A stretch of DNA of 19,429 nt from an uncultured Leucobacter sp. (GTDB lineage: Bacteria > Actinomycetota > Actinomycetes > Actinomycetales > Microbacteriaceae), in NCBI GenBank assembly GCA_937967375.1, contig CALCJF010000077.1:1-19429 (forward strand). Direction: 5' to 3'. The notes under the pieces were generated by a model, which was not told the DNA's origin, did no database searches, and saw only the letters and a program-made list of their open reading frames with translations. The position numbers were made by a program, and so were the translations under genes. Positions 7,652 to 13,603 of the stretch are shown here, in pieces; positions within the stretch are counted from its first letter, which is position 1; every line of letters begins with the position of its first letter.

Positions 7652-8124
7652 GTGCGCGGGCGAGGGCGATCCTCGGGGTCGCGATCATGAGTGCGCTGCT
7701 CGTGCTCTACTTCGGCTTCGCCGGGGTGCGCGCGTTTGCGCTGCTCGCCTCTGGCACGCCGATCGCCATCGCAATGGGGGCGGCGCTGCTCGTGCTGCCG
7801 CTGATCGGGGTGTGGGCGCTGGTGCGCGAGCTGCTATTCGGCATGCGCTCGACGGGGCTCGTCGACCGGCTCGAGGCAGAGGGGTTGTTGCCAGACGATC
7901 TGGGCGAGGTCGGTTCGACCGGCAAGCCGGATCGGGCCGTTGCAGACGCCGCGTTCGCGAAGTATCGCGACGAAGCGGAGGCCGACCCCGGCAACTGGCG
8001 CAGCTGGATCCGGCTCGGCATCGTGTACGACGCGTGCGGCGACCGCAGCCGCGCAAGGCGTGCGATTCGCGAGGGGATATCCCGGGATCGTGCCTCTCGT
8101 AGTGCAGACCGCACAGACGGTTAG
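7648..8124 (+). CDS. Membrane protein with a single TPR-like motif, coupled to dapB
   Basis: A 158-residue protein starting at GTG 7648, which overlaps the dapB TGA as GTGA. Two hydrophobic helices are seen at about 7-29 (AILGVAIMSALLVLYFGFAG) and 38-60 (TPIAIAMGAALLVLPLIGVWALV). The cytoplasmic part then contains one unit close to the tetratricopeptide consensus at about 117-150 (NWRSWIRLGIVYDACGDRSR followed by ARRAIREGI, with the typical W-x2-LG-x2-Y-x3-GD spacing). Residues 66-111 look like a flexible acidic linker. TPR units usually mediate protein contacts, so an anchoring or scaffold role is possible but only inference. The last residues (RASRSADRTDG) are polar and low in character. 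The function and any link to lysine synthesis are unknown. Confidence 0.8.
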   Translation: MSARARAILGVAIMSALLVLYFGFAGVRAFALLASGTPIAIAMGAALLVLPLIGVWALVRELLFGMRSTGLVDRLEAEGLLPDDLGEVGSTGKPDRAVADAAFAKYRDEAEADPGNWRSWIRLGIVYDACGDRSRARRAIREGISRDRASRSADRTDG

Positions 8125-8144
8125 GCAATTCTCCATTTCGGGCA

Positions 8145-8150
8145 TACAAT
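8145..8150 (+). promoter_or_regulatory. Probable -10 element of the permease gene
   Basis: TACAAT is a five-of-six match to TATAAT in the 164-base gap before the permease. TTAGGC, a weak -35, lies 18 bases upstream. Transcription is predicted from near 8157, leaving a leader of about 130 bases. Confidence 0.5.
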
Positions 8151-8207
8151 TCTTGCCGAGCAACGACGGCCGCGGTCCCATGGCCGAGATTTCGTCGCCG
8201 TGTGCCT

Positions 8208-8265
8208 GGGCGTACGTTTCTGCGTGTCGCCAGATGCCTCGCGCCCCTCTACGTCGCTAGGCATC
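8208..8265 (+). promoter_or_regulatory. Two tandem hairpins in the permease leader
   Basis: The first is GGCG-T-ACG pairing with CGT-GT-CGCC (about 8208-8230). The second is a perfect 7-bp stem, GATGCCT (8233-8239) with AGGCATC (8259-8265), whose loop can extend by GCG/CGC after a C/T mismatch. The second ends 14 bases before the Shine-Dalgarno GGGAG (8280-8284). I could not match the region to any known riboswitch class; high GC makes chance pairing likely for the first hairpin, less so for the second. Confidence 0.35.
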
Positions 8266-8288
8266 GTGTCAGAGATTATGGGAGACAC

Positions 8289-9887
8289 ATGAGCAAGTAC
8301 GACCTGAACACGGCTGCGCCCGCAACACGCACCCTCGATTCGTTGACAGGCATCAGCAAGAAGGGGCTGCCGCAGGGAACCGTCGGTGTGCTCGGAGCGC
8401 TCGTGATCGGCCTGTCGACCTGCGCCCCCGCCTACACGCTGACCGCTGCGGTTGGTCCGGCCGCGAGCGAGGTCGGTTACCAGACGCCGGCCATCTTCTT
8501 GATGGGCTTCATTCCAATGCTGCTCGTGGCTCTCGGCTACCGCGCCCTCAACACCGCGATGCCCGATTCGGGCACCTCGTTCACCTGGGCGACCCGCGCA
8601 TTCGGCCCATGGATCGGCTGGATGGCGGGCTGGGGCCTTATCGCCGCCACCGTGCTCGTGCTCTCGAACCTCGCGGGCATCGCGGTCGAGTTTCTGTTTC
8701 AATCGATCAGCATCATGGTCGGCGACCCGGCGATTGCCGATATCGCGAGCAACAAGTTCATCAACATTCTCGTCTGCCTCGGCTTCATGGCGCTCGCCAC
8801 ATTCATCTCCTACCGAGGAATGACCTCGACGAAGGTCTTCCAGTACATCACGGTGGTCTTCCAGATGGCGGTCATGATCTGGTTCATCATCGCAATGTTC
8901 GTCGGCGCGGGTGACCCCGCGAACCCCGAAGGCAAGATGCCAGAGCTCTCGTGGTTCAACCCGCTCGAGGTGTCGAGCTTCAGCGCTTTCGCAGCCGGTA
9001 TCGCGGTCTCGATCTTCGTGTACTGGGGCTGGGACACCGTGCTCACGATGGGTGAAGAGACCAAGCCGTCAAAGGGCAAGCTTTCGACCGAGAGCAAGGC
9101 CGCAATGATCCTCGTCGGCATTCTCGTCGTGCTCTATGTCGGCACTGCGACCGCGACGGTCGCGTATGCGGGCCTCGGCGACGGCCCCACTGGTCTCGGC
9201 AACGAGGAGATCATCGAGAACATCTTCGCGGCCCTCGCGCACCCCGTCATGGGCCCGGCGGCGATCCTGCTCTCCCTTGCAATTCTTGTCAGCGCAATGG
9301 CGTCGATCAACTCGACGGCTATCTCGCCCGCGCGCACCCTGCTTGCGATGTCGCACTACGGTGCGCTGCCGCCCGCCATCAAGAAGGTGCACCCGAAGTA
9401 CAAGTCGCCGCACGTCGCCCTGCTGCTGTCGTCGATCGTGGCCTCGGTGTTCTACGCGGTGATGCGCTTCATCAGCGAAGACGTGCTGTGGGACACGATT
9501 ACCGCGCTCGGCATGATGGTGTGCTTCTATTACGGCATCACTGCCCTCGCGAGCCCCTGGTACTTCCGCAAGTCTGCCCTCAAGGAGGGGGCCGGGGCTG
9601 TCTTCTCGAAGATCGTGCTTCCGGGTCTTGGCGGCGTGCTGCTGCTGATCGTGTTCGTGAAGACCACGATCGACGCGATGGATCCCGCGGCCGGCTCGGG
9701 CAGCAACATTGCAGGCATCGGCCTCGTGGGCCTGATCGGCGTCGCCGTGCTCGGCATCGGCGTGGTGCTGATGCTGCTGCAGGCGAAGAAGTCGCCCGAG
9801 TTCTTCAAGGGCAAGGTGCTTGCGAAGGCCGACGCTACCGAGGACACATCGATGCTCGAGACGTTCGACGACGGGCTCAGCGGCTAG
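8289..9887 (+). CDS. APC-superfamily amino acid/polyamine permease
   Basis: A 532-residue integral membrane transporter with about 12 hydrophobic helices, consistent with the APC (LeuT-fold) superfamily. The first helix holds the unwound Gly-rich segment GVLGALVIGLSTCAPAYTLT, which in this family contacts the substrate amino group. The sixth helix contains the hallmark FVYWGWDTVLTMGEETKPS. Helix 8 is followed by the conserved NSTAISPARTLLAMSHYGALP. The substrate cannot be deduced; amino acid or polyamine import or exchange is the family's role. ATG 8289 (MSKYDLNTAAP) is chosen over an earlier in-frame ATG at 8202 because it follows GGGAG and because residues upstream are not conserved-looking. 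The last 40 residues form an acidic cytoplasmic tail. thyA begins 26 bases after the stop but has its own start module. Confidence 0.93.
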   Translation: MSKYDLNTAAPATRTLDSLTGISKKGLPQGTVGVLGALVIGLSTCAPAYTLTAAVGPAASEVGYQTPAIFLMGFIPMLLVALGYRALNTAMPDSGTSFTWATRAFGPWIGWMAGWGLIAATVLVLSNLAGIAVEFLFQSISIMVGDPAIADIASNKFINILVCLGFMALATFISYRGMTSTKVFQYITVVFQMAVMIWFIIAMFVGAGDPANPEGKMPELSWFNPLEVSSFSAFAAGIAVSIFVYWGWDTVLTMGEETKPSKGKLSTESKAAMILVGILVVLYVGTATATVAYAGLGDGPTGLGNEEIIENIFAALAHPVMGPAAILLSLAILVSAMASINSTAISPARTLLAMSHYGALPPAIKKVHPKYKSPHVALLLSSIVASVFYAVMRFISEDVLWDTITALGMMVCFYYGITALASPWYFRKSALKEGAGAVFSKIVLPGLGGVLLLIVFVKTTIDAMDPAAGSGSNIAGIGLVGLIGVAVLGIGVVLMLLQAKKSPEFFKGKVLAKADATEDTSMLETFDDGLSG

Positions 9888-9901
9888 AGGCGAAGCTTCG
9901 T

Positions 9902-9913
9902 TAGGATTGAGCC
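9902..9913 (+). promoter_or_regulatory. Leaderless start module of thyA
   Basis: TAGGAT (9902-9907), six bases (TGAGCC) and ATG at 9914, with no Shine-Dalgarno sequence. The 18-base stretch TTAGGATTGAGCCATGAC differs from the dapB module at only two positions. Confidence 0.6.
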
Positions 9914-10723
9914 ATGACTGCCGCACCGATTGCAACCCCGTACGAGGATCTGCTTCGAGAGGTGTTCGAGCACGGCACGCCGAAGAGCGATCGCACCGGC
10001 ACCGGCACCCGCAGCCTCTTCGGCAAGCAGATTCGCTTCGATCTGGCCGAGTCGTTTCCGCTCATCACGACGAAGCGCGTGCACTTCAAGTCGGTGGCAT
10101 ATGAGCTGCTGTGGTTCTTGCGTGGCGAGGGCAATACGAAGTATCTCACCGACAATGGGGTGACGATCTGGGACGAGTGGGCGAACAGTCAGGGCGACCT
10201 CGGCCCCGTCTACGGCGTGCAATGGCGCTCGTGGCCGACCCCCGACGGCGGCCACATCGATCAGATCGCCCAAGTGATCGAGCAGCTCAAGCAGAACCCC
10301 GATTCGCGCCGTCATCTGGTGAGCGCGTGGAACGTTGCCGAACTCGACGAGATGGCGCTCATGCCCTGCCACGCCTTCTTCCAGTTCTACGTTGCCGATG
10401 GCAAGCTCAGCTGCCAGCTCTATCAGCGCTCGGCAGACATGTTTCTCGGGGTGCCGTTCAACATCGCGAGCTACGCACTGCTCACGCTGATGGTGGCGCA
10501 GCAGACCGGCCTCGAGCCGGGCGAGTTCATCTGGACTGGTGGCGACTGCCACATCTACGACAACCACGTTGAGCAGGTCGAGAAGCAGCTCGCGCGCGAT
10601 CCTTTTCCGTACCCGACGATCAAGATCGCGAAGCGAGACAGCATCTTCGACTACGAATTCGAAGACTTCGAGATCGTCGGCTACGAGCACCATCCAGGCA
10701 TTAAAGCTCCCGTCGCGGTCTGA
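9914..10723 (+). CDS. thyA: Thymidylate synthase
   Basis: Methylates dUMP to dTMP using 5,10-methylenetetrahydrofolate, releasing dihydrofolate; cytoplasmic homodimer. The 269 residues are typical (264 in E. coli). The N-terminal RTGTGTRSLFGKQIRFDL contains the phosphate-binding Arg loop. The catalytic cysteine is C152 in ALMPCHAFFQFY. The dUMP-binding stretch SCQLYQRSADMFLGVPFNIA and the C-terminal GYEHHPGIKAPVAV, which closes over the folate, are intact. Dihydrofolate made here must be reduced by DHFR, whose gene dfrA lies 2.4 kb downstream beyond two other genes. The stop is three bases before the next ATG, so thyA and the membrane protein gene are probably one transcript. Confidence 0.98.
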   Translation: MTAAPIATPYEDLLREVFEHGTPKSDRTGTGTRSLFGKQIRFDLAESFPLITTKRVHFKSVAYELLWFLRGEGNTKYLTDNGVTIWDEWANSQGDLGPVYGVQWRSWPTPDGGHIDQIAQVIEQLKQNPDSRRHLVSAWNVAELDEMALMPCHAFFQFYVADGKLSCQLYQRSADMFLGVPFNIASYALLTLMVAQQTGLEPGEFIWTGGDCHIYDNHVEQVEKQLARDPFPYPTIKIAKRDSIFDYEFEDFEIVGYEHHPGIKAPVAV

Positions 10724-10726
10724 CGG

Positions 10727-11545
10727 ATGCGGCGTTTTCGCACGACGACCGTCTTTGTTGAGGGGAGGGCACGGCCCGAGCGCCAACGCAGGATCTACGG
10801 GGCGCCACGGCTGGTCGCGCTCGCAATAGGACTACCGGTACTCGTTTTCTGGTTCGTGCTCGCGAGCACGGGTCTCGCGGTCATACCGATTCTGCAGGCG
10901 CTCGTGGTCTGGTTCGCCCTCTCGCTCTACGCCTGCTACGTGCTGAGCGACGACCTCTTCGGCAGCGTCGATTCTGTCACCGTCGATACGGCCGCCTCCA
11001 AGGGCGCTATTCCAGCCATACGCTTTCGCTCGCGGTTGCCACTCGGCCGCACCCTGCTGCTCTGGGCGGCGGTGACGTGCACGGCTTCGGGCGGCCTGCT
11101 CGCGATCGTCGCGCTTGCCGATCTCGACCGCACGATGCGGACGCTCGCGTTCGACCGCGCCGAGGCCGATCGGCTCTGGGCTGGCATCGGCATCGTCGGC
11201 GGCCTAGTCGGCATCGCGCTGCTCGGGGTGTGGCTCATGCTGCTTCGCGTGAGCCCCGGCGTCGCGCTGTCATCTGCAGGGTTATCGTTTCGCAGGAGCT
11301 TCAACGAAGAGCGGCGCGGCTGGGGCGAGATCAGAGGGGTCGCCTGGTCGCCCGGCTTCGGCCGGCGAGGCAGGCTCAGGGTCGATTTTGCCGAGGATCG
11401 TCCGTGCACTCGTTCTGCAGTGAGTTTGGGCTCGAACGCCGAACTGGTCGGCAGGCTTCTCGAGTTCTATCGCGCGAATCCCGAACGGCGAGCGGCGCTC
11501 GGCGATCTTGACCGGGCACTCGATACATTTGAGATGCATCATTGA
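10727..11545 (+). CDS. Four-helix membrane protein with a possible PH-like C-terminal domain
   Basis: A 272-residue protein that starts three bases after the thyA stop. The basic N-terminus (about 1-27) is followed by a paired helix hairpin at about 28-48 and 50-73, a polar loop (74-108), a third helix at 109-132, a short loop and a fourth helix at 151-173. The remaining hundred residues look like alternating strands ending in a helix: SPGVALSSAGLSFRRSFNEE, then RRGWGEIRGVAW, RRGRLRVDF and a helix ELVGRLLEFYRANPERRAAL. This arrangement, with a W-G-x-I strand, resembles the bacterial PH-like domains found in many membrane proteins; the assignment is tentative. No function is known. Its TGA overlaps the first bases of a possible TTG start for the next frame, so the three-gene run thyA to the oxidase is tightly packed. 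Confidence 0.8.
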   Translation: MRRFRTTTVFVEGRARPERQRRIYGAPRLVALAIGLPVLVFWFVLASTGLAVIPILQALVVWFALSLYACYVLSDDLFGSVDSVTVDTAASKGAIPAIRFRSRLPLGRTLLLWAAVTCTASGGLLAIVALADLDRTMRTLAFDRAEADRLWAGIGIVGGLVGIALLGVWLMLLRVSPGVALSSAGLSFRRSFNEERRGWGEIRGVAWSPGFGRRGRLRVDFAEDRPCTRSAVSLGSNAELVGRLLEFYRANPERRAALGDLDRALDTFEMHH

Positions 11546-11580
11546 TTCCGAGGCCGGATTGCGAAAGAAGAGGTGCAGCA

Positions 11581-12972
11581 GTGTTCGCTGAGGTAGTCGC
11601 AGAGCTCGTTGACGCGCTCCCGTCAGGAGTCGTCGTCACGAACCCGGAGTCGCTCGAGGCCTATCGCTGGGATAGGGCCGAGGATCCGCTGGCTGCGCTG
11701 CCGATCGCGGTGGTGCGTGCCGAGACCACGGAACAGGTGCAGCTCGCGGTCGGCATCGCCGCCCGCGCCGGTGTTCCGGTCGTGCCGCGAGGCGCCGGAA
11801 CAGGGCTGTCTGCGGGCGCGAGCTCGGCGCAGCCGGCGCTCGTGATCTCGCTCGAGCGCATGCGCGGCATCGAGATCGATGCACCCACGCGAGTAGCGGT
11901 GGTGCAGCCCGGTGCGCTGAACATCGAGGTGAAGCGCGCCGCCGCCGCGCATGGGCTGTGGTATCCGCCAGACCCATCGTCGTATGAGATCTGCAGCATC
12001 GGCGGCAACATCGCCACCAACGCTGGCGGTTTGTGCTGTGTGAAGTACGGCGTGACGTCGGACTATGTGCTGGGTCTCACCGTGGTGCTTGCAGACGGCC
12101 GCACCGTGACACTCGGTGGGCCGCGGCTCAAAGACGTGTCGGGGCTCGCGCTCACCAAGCTCTTCGTTGGCAGCGAGGGCACGCTCGGCATCGTCACCGA
12201 GGCAGTGCTCAGGCTGATTCCGGCCCAGCAGCCGAAGAGCACGCTCGTCGCGATCTTCGGTGAGCTCTCGGCCGCGATGGCCGCAGTGGTCGACATCACG
12301 CGCTCGCATCGGCCGGCGATGATGGAGTTTCTCGATCACGCGGCGATCATGGCGATCGAAGATGATCGCCGCATGGGGCTCGATCGCGAGGCCGCGGGCA
12401 TGCTCATCATGCAGATCGACGAGGGCGGCGCCGAGGCCGCGGCCGCGATCGAGGCGATCTGCGAGGGGCACGGGGCGAGCGAATGCTATTCGACAGACGA
12501 TCCTGACGAGGGCGAACAGTTCGTGGAGGCGCGGCGCGCGGCCCTGCCTGCTTTTGAGAAGCTCGGCAGCCTGCTGCTTGAAGACATCGGCGTGCCGGTG
12601 TCGAGGCTCGGCGAGTTCGTCGCCGGCGTTGAGTCTATTGCCGCGGCGCACGACGTGATCGTCAGTGTCGCCGCGCATGCCGGCGACGGCAACACTCATC
12701 CGCTCATCGTGATCGACCGCGACGACCCCGAGCAGCGGCGCCGGGCCCATGCGGCATACGACGACGTGATGGCGCTCGCGATGCGGCTCGGCGGCACGAT
12801 CTCGGGCGAGCATGGGGTTGGTCGGCTCAAGGCCCCCTGGCTTGAACAGAGCCTTGGAAGCGATGCCTATGAGCTGAATCTGCGCATCAAGGCCGCTCTC
12901 GACCCGCAGGGAGTGTTCAACCCTGGCGCGAAGTTCGTCATACCGCCAACGGCGAGCGAAGGGATCTCATAA
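11581..12972 (+). CDS. FAD-linked oxidase, GlcD-like (glycolate oxidase / D-lactate dehydrogenase family)
   Basis: A 463-residue flavoprotein of the vanillyl-alcohol-oxidase fold. The FAD-binding domain has the pyrophosphate loop VPRGAGTGLSAGASS (from residue 68), GGNIATNAGG (141-150) and GSEGTLGIVTEAVLRL. The C-terminal cap domain has the hallmarks HAGDGNTHP (H366 to P374) and GTISGEHGVGRLK (E410, H411), which bind the 2-hydroxy-acid carboxylate and take part in catalysis in this family. It should oxidise a 2-hydroxy acid such as D-lactate or glycolate; the exact substrate is undetermined. No iron-sulphur domain is fused. GTG 11581 is preferred, with AAGAGG about eight bases upstream; an earlier in-frame TTG at 11542 overlaps the preceding stop. 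The TAA overlaps an ATG (TAATG) that begins a duplicate of the dfrA 5' end. Confidence 0.92.
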   Translation: MFAEVVAELVDALPSGVVVTNPESLEAYRWDRAEDPLAALPIAVVRAETTEQVQLAVGIAARAGVPVVPRGAGTGLSAGASSAQPALVISLERMRGIEIDAPTRVAVVQPGALNIEVKRAAAAHGLWYPPDPSSYEICSIGGNIATNAGGLCCVKYGVTSDYVLGLTVVLADGRTVTLGGPRLKDVSGLALTKLFVGSEGTLGIVTEAVLRLIPAQQPKSTLVAIFGELSAAMAAVVDITRSHRPAMMEFLDHAAIMAIEDDRRMGLDREAAGMLIMQIDEGGAEAAAAIEAICEGHGASECYSTDDPDEGEQFVEARRAALPAFEKLGSLLLEDIGVPVSRLGEFVAGVESIAAAHDVIVSVAAHAGDGNTHPLIVIDRDDPEQRRRAHAAYDDVMALAMRLGGTISGEHGVGRLKAPWLEQSLGSDAYELNLRIKAALDPQGVFNPGAKFVIPPTASEGIS

Positions 12973-12991
12973 TGCGATTGGGAATGATCTG
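12972..12991 (+). repeat. Upstream copy of a 20-bp direct repeat (dfrA 5' end)
   Basis: ATGCGATTGGGAATGATCTG occurs here and again, identical, at 13091-13110, where it is the start of dfrA. The copies are 119 bp apart, so they are in different reading frames. Bases on either side do not match. Confidence 0.95.
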
Positions 12992-13106
12992 CGCGCTGGA
13001 GCTGAGGCGAAAGGCCATTTCCGGCCTTTCTTGCGACGCCAGCGCCGTGGCCGTCTCGGCCTCGGCCCAGAACCGGAGATCGGGGCGAGCATGCGATTGG
13101 GAATGA
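12972..13106 (+). CDS. Possible 44-codon leader reading frame upstream of dfrA
   Basis: The ATG at 12972 overlaps the oxidase stop as TAATG, an arrangement that favours translational re-initiation. The frame encodes MRLGMICALELRRKAISGLS, continues for 44 residues and stops at TGA 13104-13106, 13 bases inside dfrA. Its first 20 bases are identical to the first 20 of dfrA, and its peptide start MRLGMICA mirrors dfrA MRLGMIWA. The rest has no resemblance to DHFR. It crosses the hairpin at 13009-13030. It may be a functional leader peptide or only a by-product of the duplication; a stable protein is unlikely. Confidence 0.3.
   Translation: MRLGMICALELRRKAISGLSCDASAVAVSASAQNRRSGRACDWE
13009..13032 (+). 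terminator. Terminator-like hairpin between the oxidase gene and dfrA
   Basis: GAAAGGCC (13009-13016) pairs perfectly with GGCCTTTC (13023-13030) around ATTTCC and runs into TT. The stem is 8 bp and the U tract is short and interrupted (TTTCTT), so termination is probably partial. It lies 37 bases after the oxidase stop and inside the possible leader frame. Confidence 0.5.
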
Positions 13107-13110
13107 TCTG
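13091..13110 (+). repeat. Downstream copy of the 20-bp direct repeat
   Basis: Identical to 12972-12991; here it forms the start codon and first codons of dfrA. Confidence 0.95.
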
Positions 13111-13603
13111 GGCAGAGGCCCGCGGGGGAGCGATTGGCCGAAACGGTGAGATGCCCTGGCACCTGCCCGAAGACCTCGTCCACTTCAAGCAGTCGACGCT
13201 CGGCGACCCGGTGATCATGGGGCGCCGCACCTGGGAATCGCTGCCCGAACGCTTTAGGCCGCTGCCCGGGCGAGAAAACCTCGTCGTGACGAGAGACGCG
13301 TCGTACAGCGCTCCGGGAGCGGCCGTGCGATCCTCGTTGTCAGCAGCAATCGAGACCGCCGAACGGACCGGCGCCGAAACCGCTTGGATCATGGGTGGCG
13401 GTGAGCTATACCGCGCAGCGATGCCGTTGGCCGACGAGCTGGTGATCACGAGGATCGGGCTCGACGTGGATGACGCCGACACCTTTGCCCCCGAGTTCGG
13501 CTCCGAGTGGCTGCTCGCCGATGCGGGCGAATCGCGCGTGTCGAAGACGGGGCTCGAGTACCGATTCGAACGCTGGACGCGCGAGGCACGATACCCTAGA
13601 TAG
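13091..13603 (+). CDS. dfrA: Dihydrofolate reductase
   Basis: NADPH-dependent reduction of dihydrofolate to tetrahydrofolate, recycling the dihydrofolate made by ThyA; cytoplasmic. The 170 residues are the usual size. The N-terminal strand MIWAEARGGAIGRNGEMPWH matches the family, with the Met20-loop segment GEMPW and the acidic active-site residue D28 in WHLPEDLVHFK. The NADPH-binding GRRTWESLP and IMGGGELYRAAMPLADELVIT are present. ATG 13091 is chosen because upstream in-frame residues (from TTG 13031) are Arg-rich and unrelated to DHFR. GGAG lies 12 bases upstream, only a fair Shine-Dalgarno, and no TANNNT is seen between the hairpin and the ATG. Expression may therefore depend on read-through and coupling from the oxidase gene. 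The last codons contain the dapA start module. Confidence 0.96.
   Translation: MRLGMIWAEARGGAIGRNGEMPWHLPEDLVHFKQSTLGDPVIMGRRTWESLPERFRPLPGRENLVVTRDASYSAPGAAVRSSLSAAIETAERTGAETAWIMGGGELYRAAMPLADELVITRIGLDVDDADTFAPEFGSEWLLADAGESRVSKTGLEYRFERWTREARYPR
13592..13603 (+). promoter_or_regulatory. Leaderless start module of dapA, inside the end of dfrA
   Basis: TACCCT (13592-13597), six bases (AGATAG) and GTG at 13604. The six spacer bases end with the dfrA stop TAG, so the promoter is embedded in coding sequence. No Shine-Dalgarno sequence of normal spacing is seen. Confidence 0.5.

Noticed and set aside
7620..8102. A 160-codon plus-strand frame alternative to the TPR membrane protein
   Set aside because: It is an Arg/Ala-rich shadow in another frame; the 7648 frame has hydrophobic helices and a TPR consensus.
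8202..8288. Upstream extension of the permease to an ATG at 8202
   Set aside because: The extra 29 residues are Arg-rich and not hydrophobic or conserved-looking; the segment instead contains leader hairpins and the Shine-Dalgarno for ATG 8289.
8145..8288. A known riboswitch before the permease
   Set aside because: I could not identify conserved core motifs of any class by eye, so only unspecific hairpins are reported.
13031..13090. dfrA start at TTG 13031
   Set aside because: The added residues (MRRQRRGRLGLGPEPEIGAS) do not belong to DHFR, and the normal N-terminus begins at 13091.
12992..13090. A miniature transposable element between the two dfrA 5' copies
   Set aside because: The 99 bases show no terminal inverted repeats, and a 20-bp flanking duplication is too long for usual target-site duplications. 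It is kept only as an open possibility in the findings.
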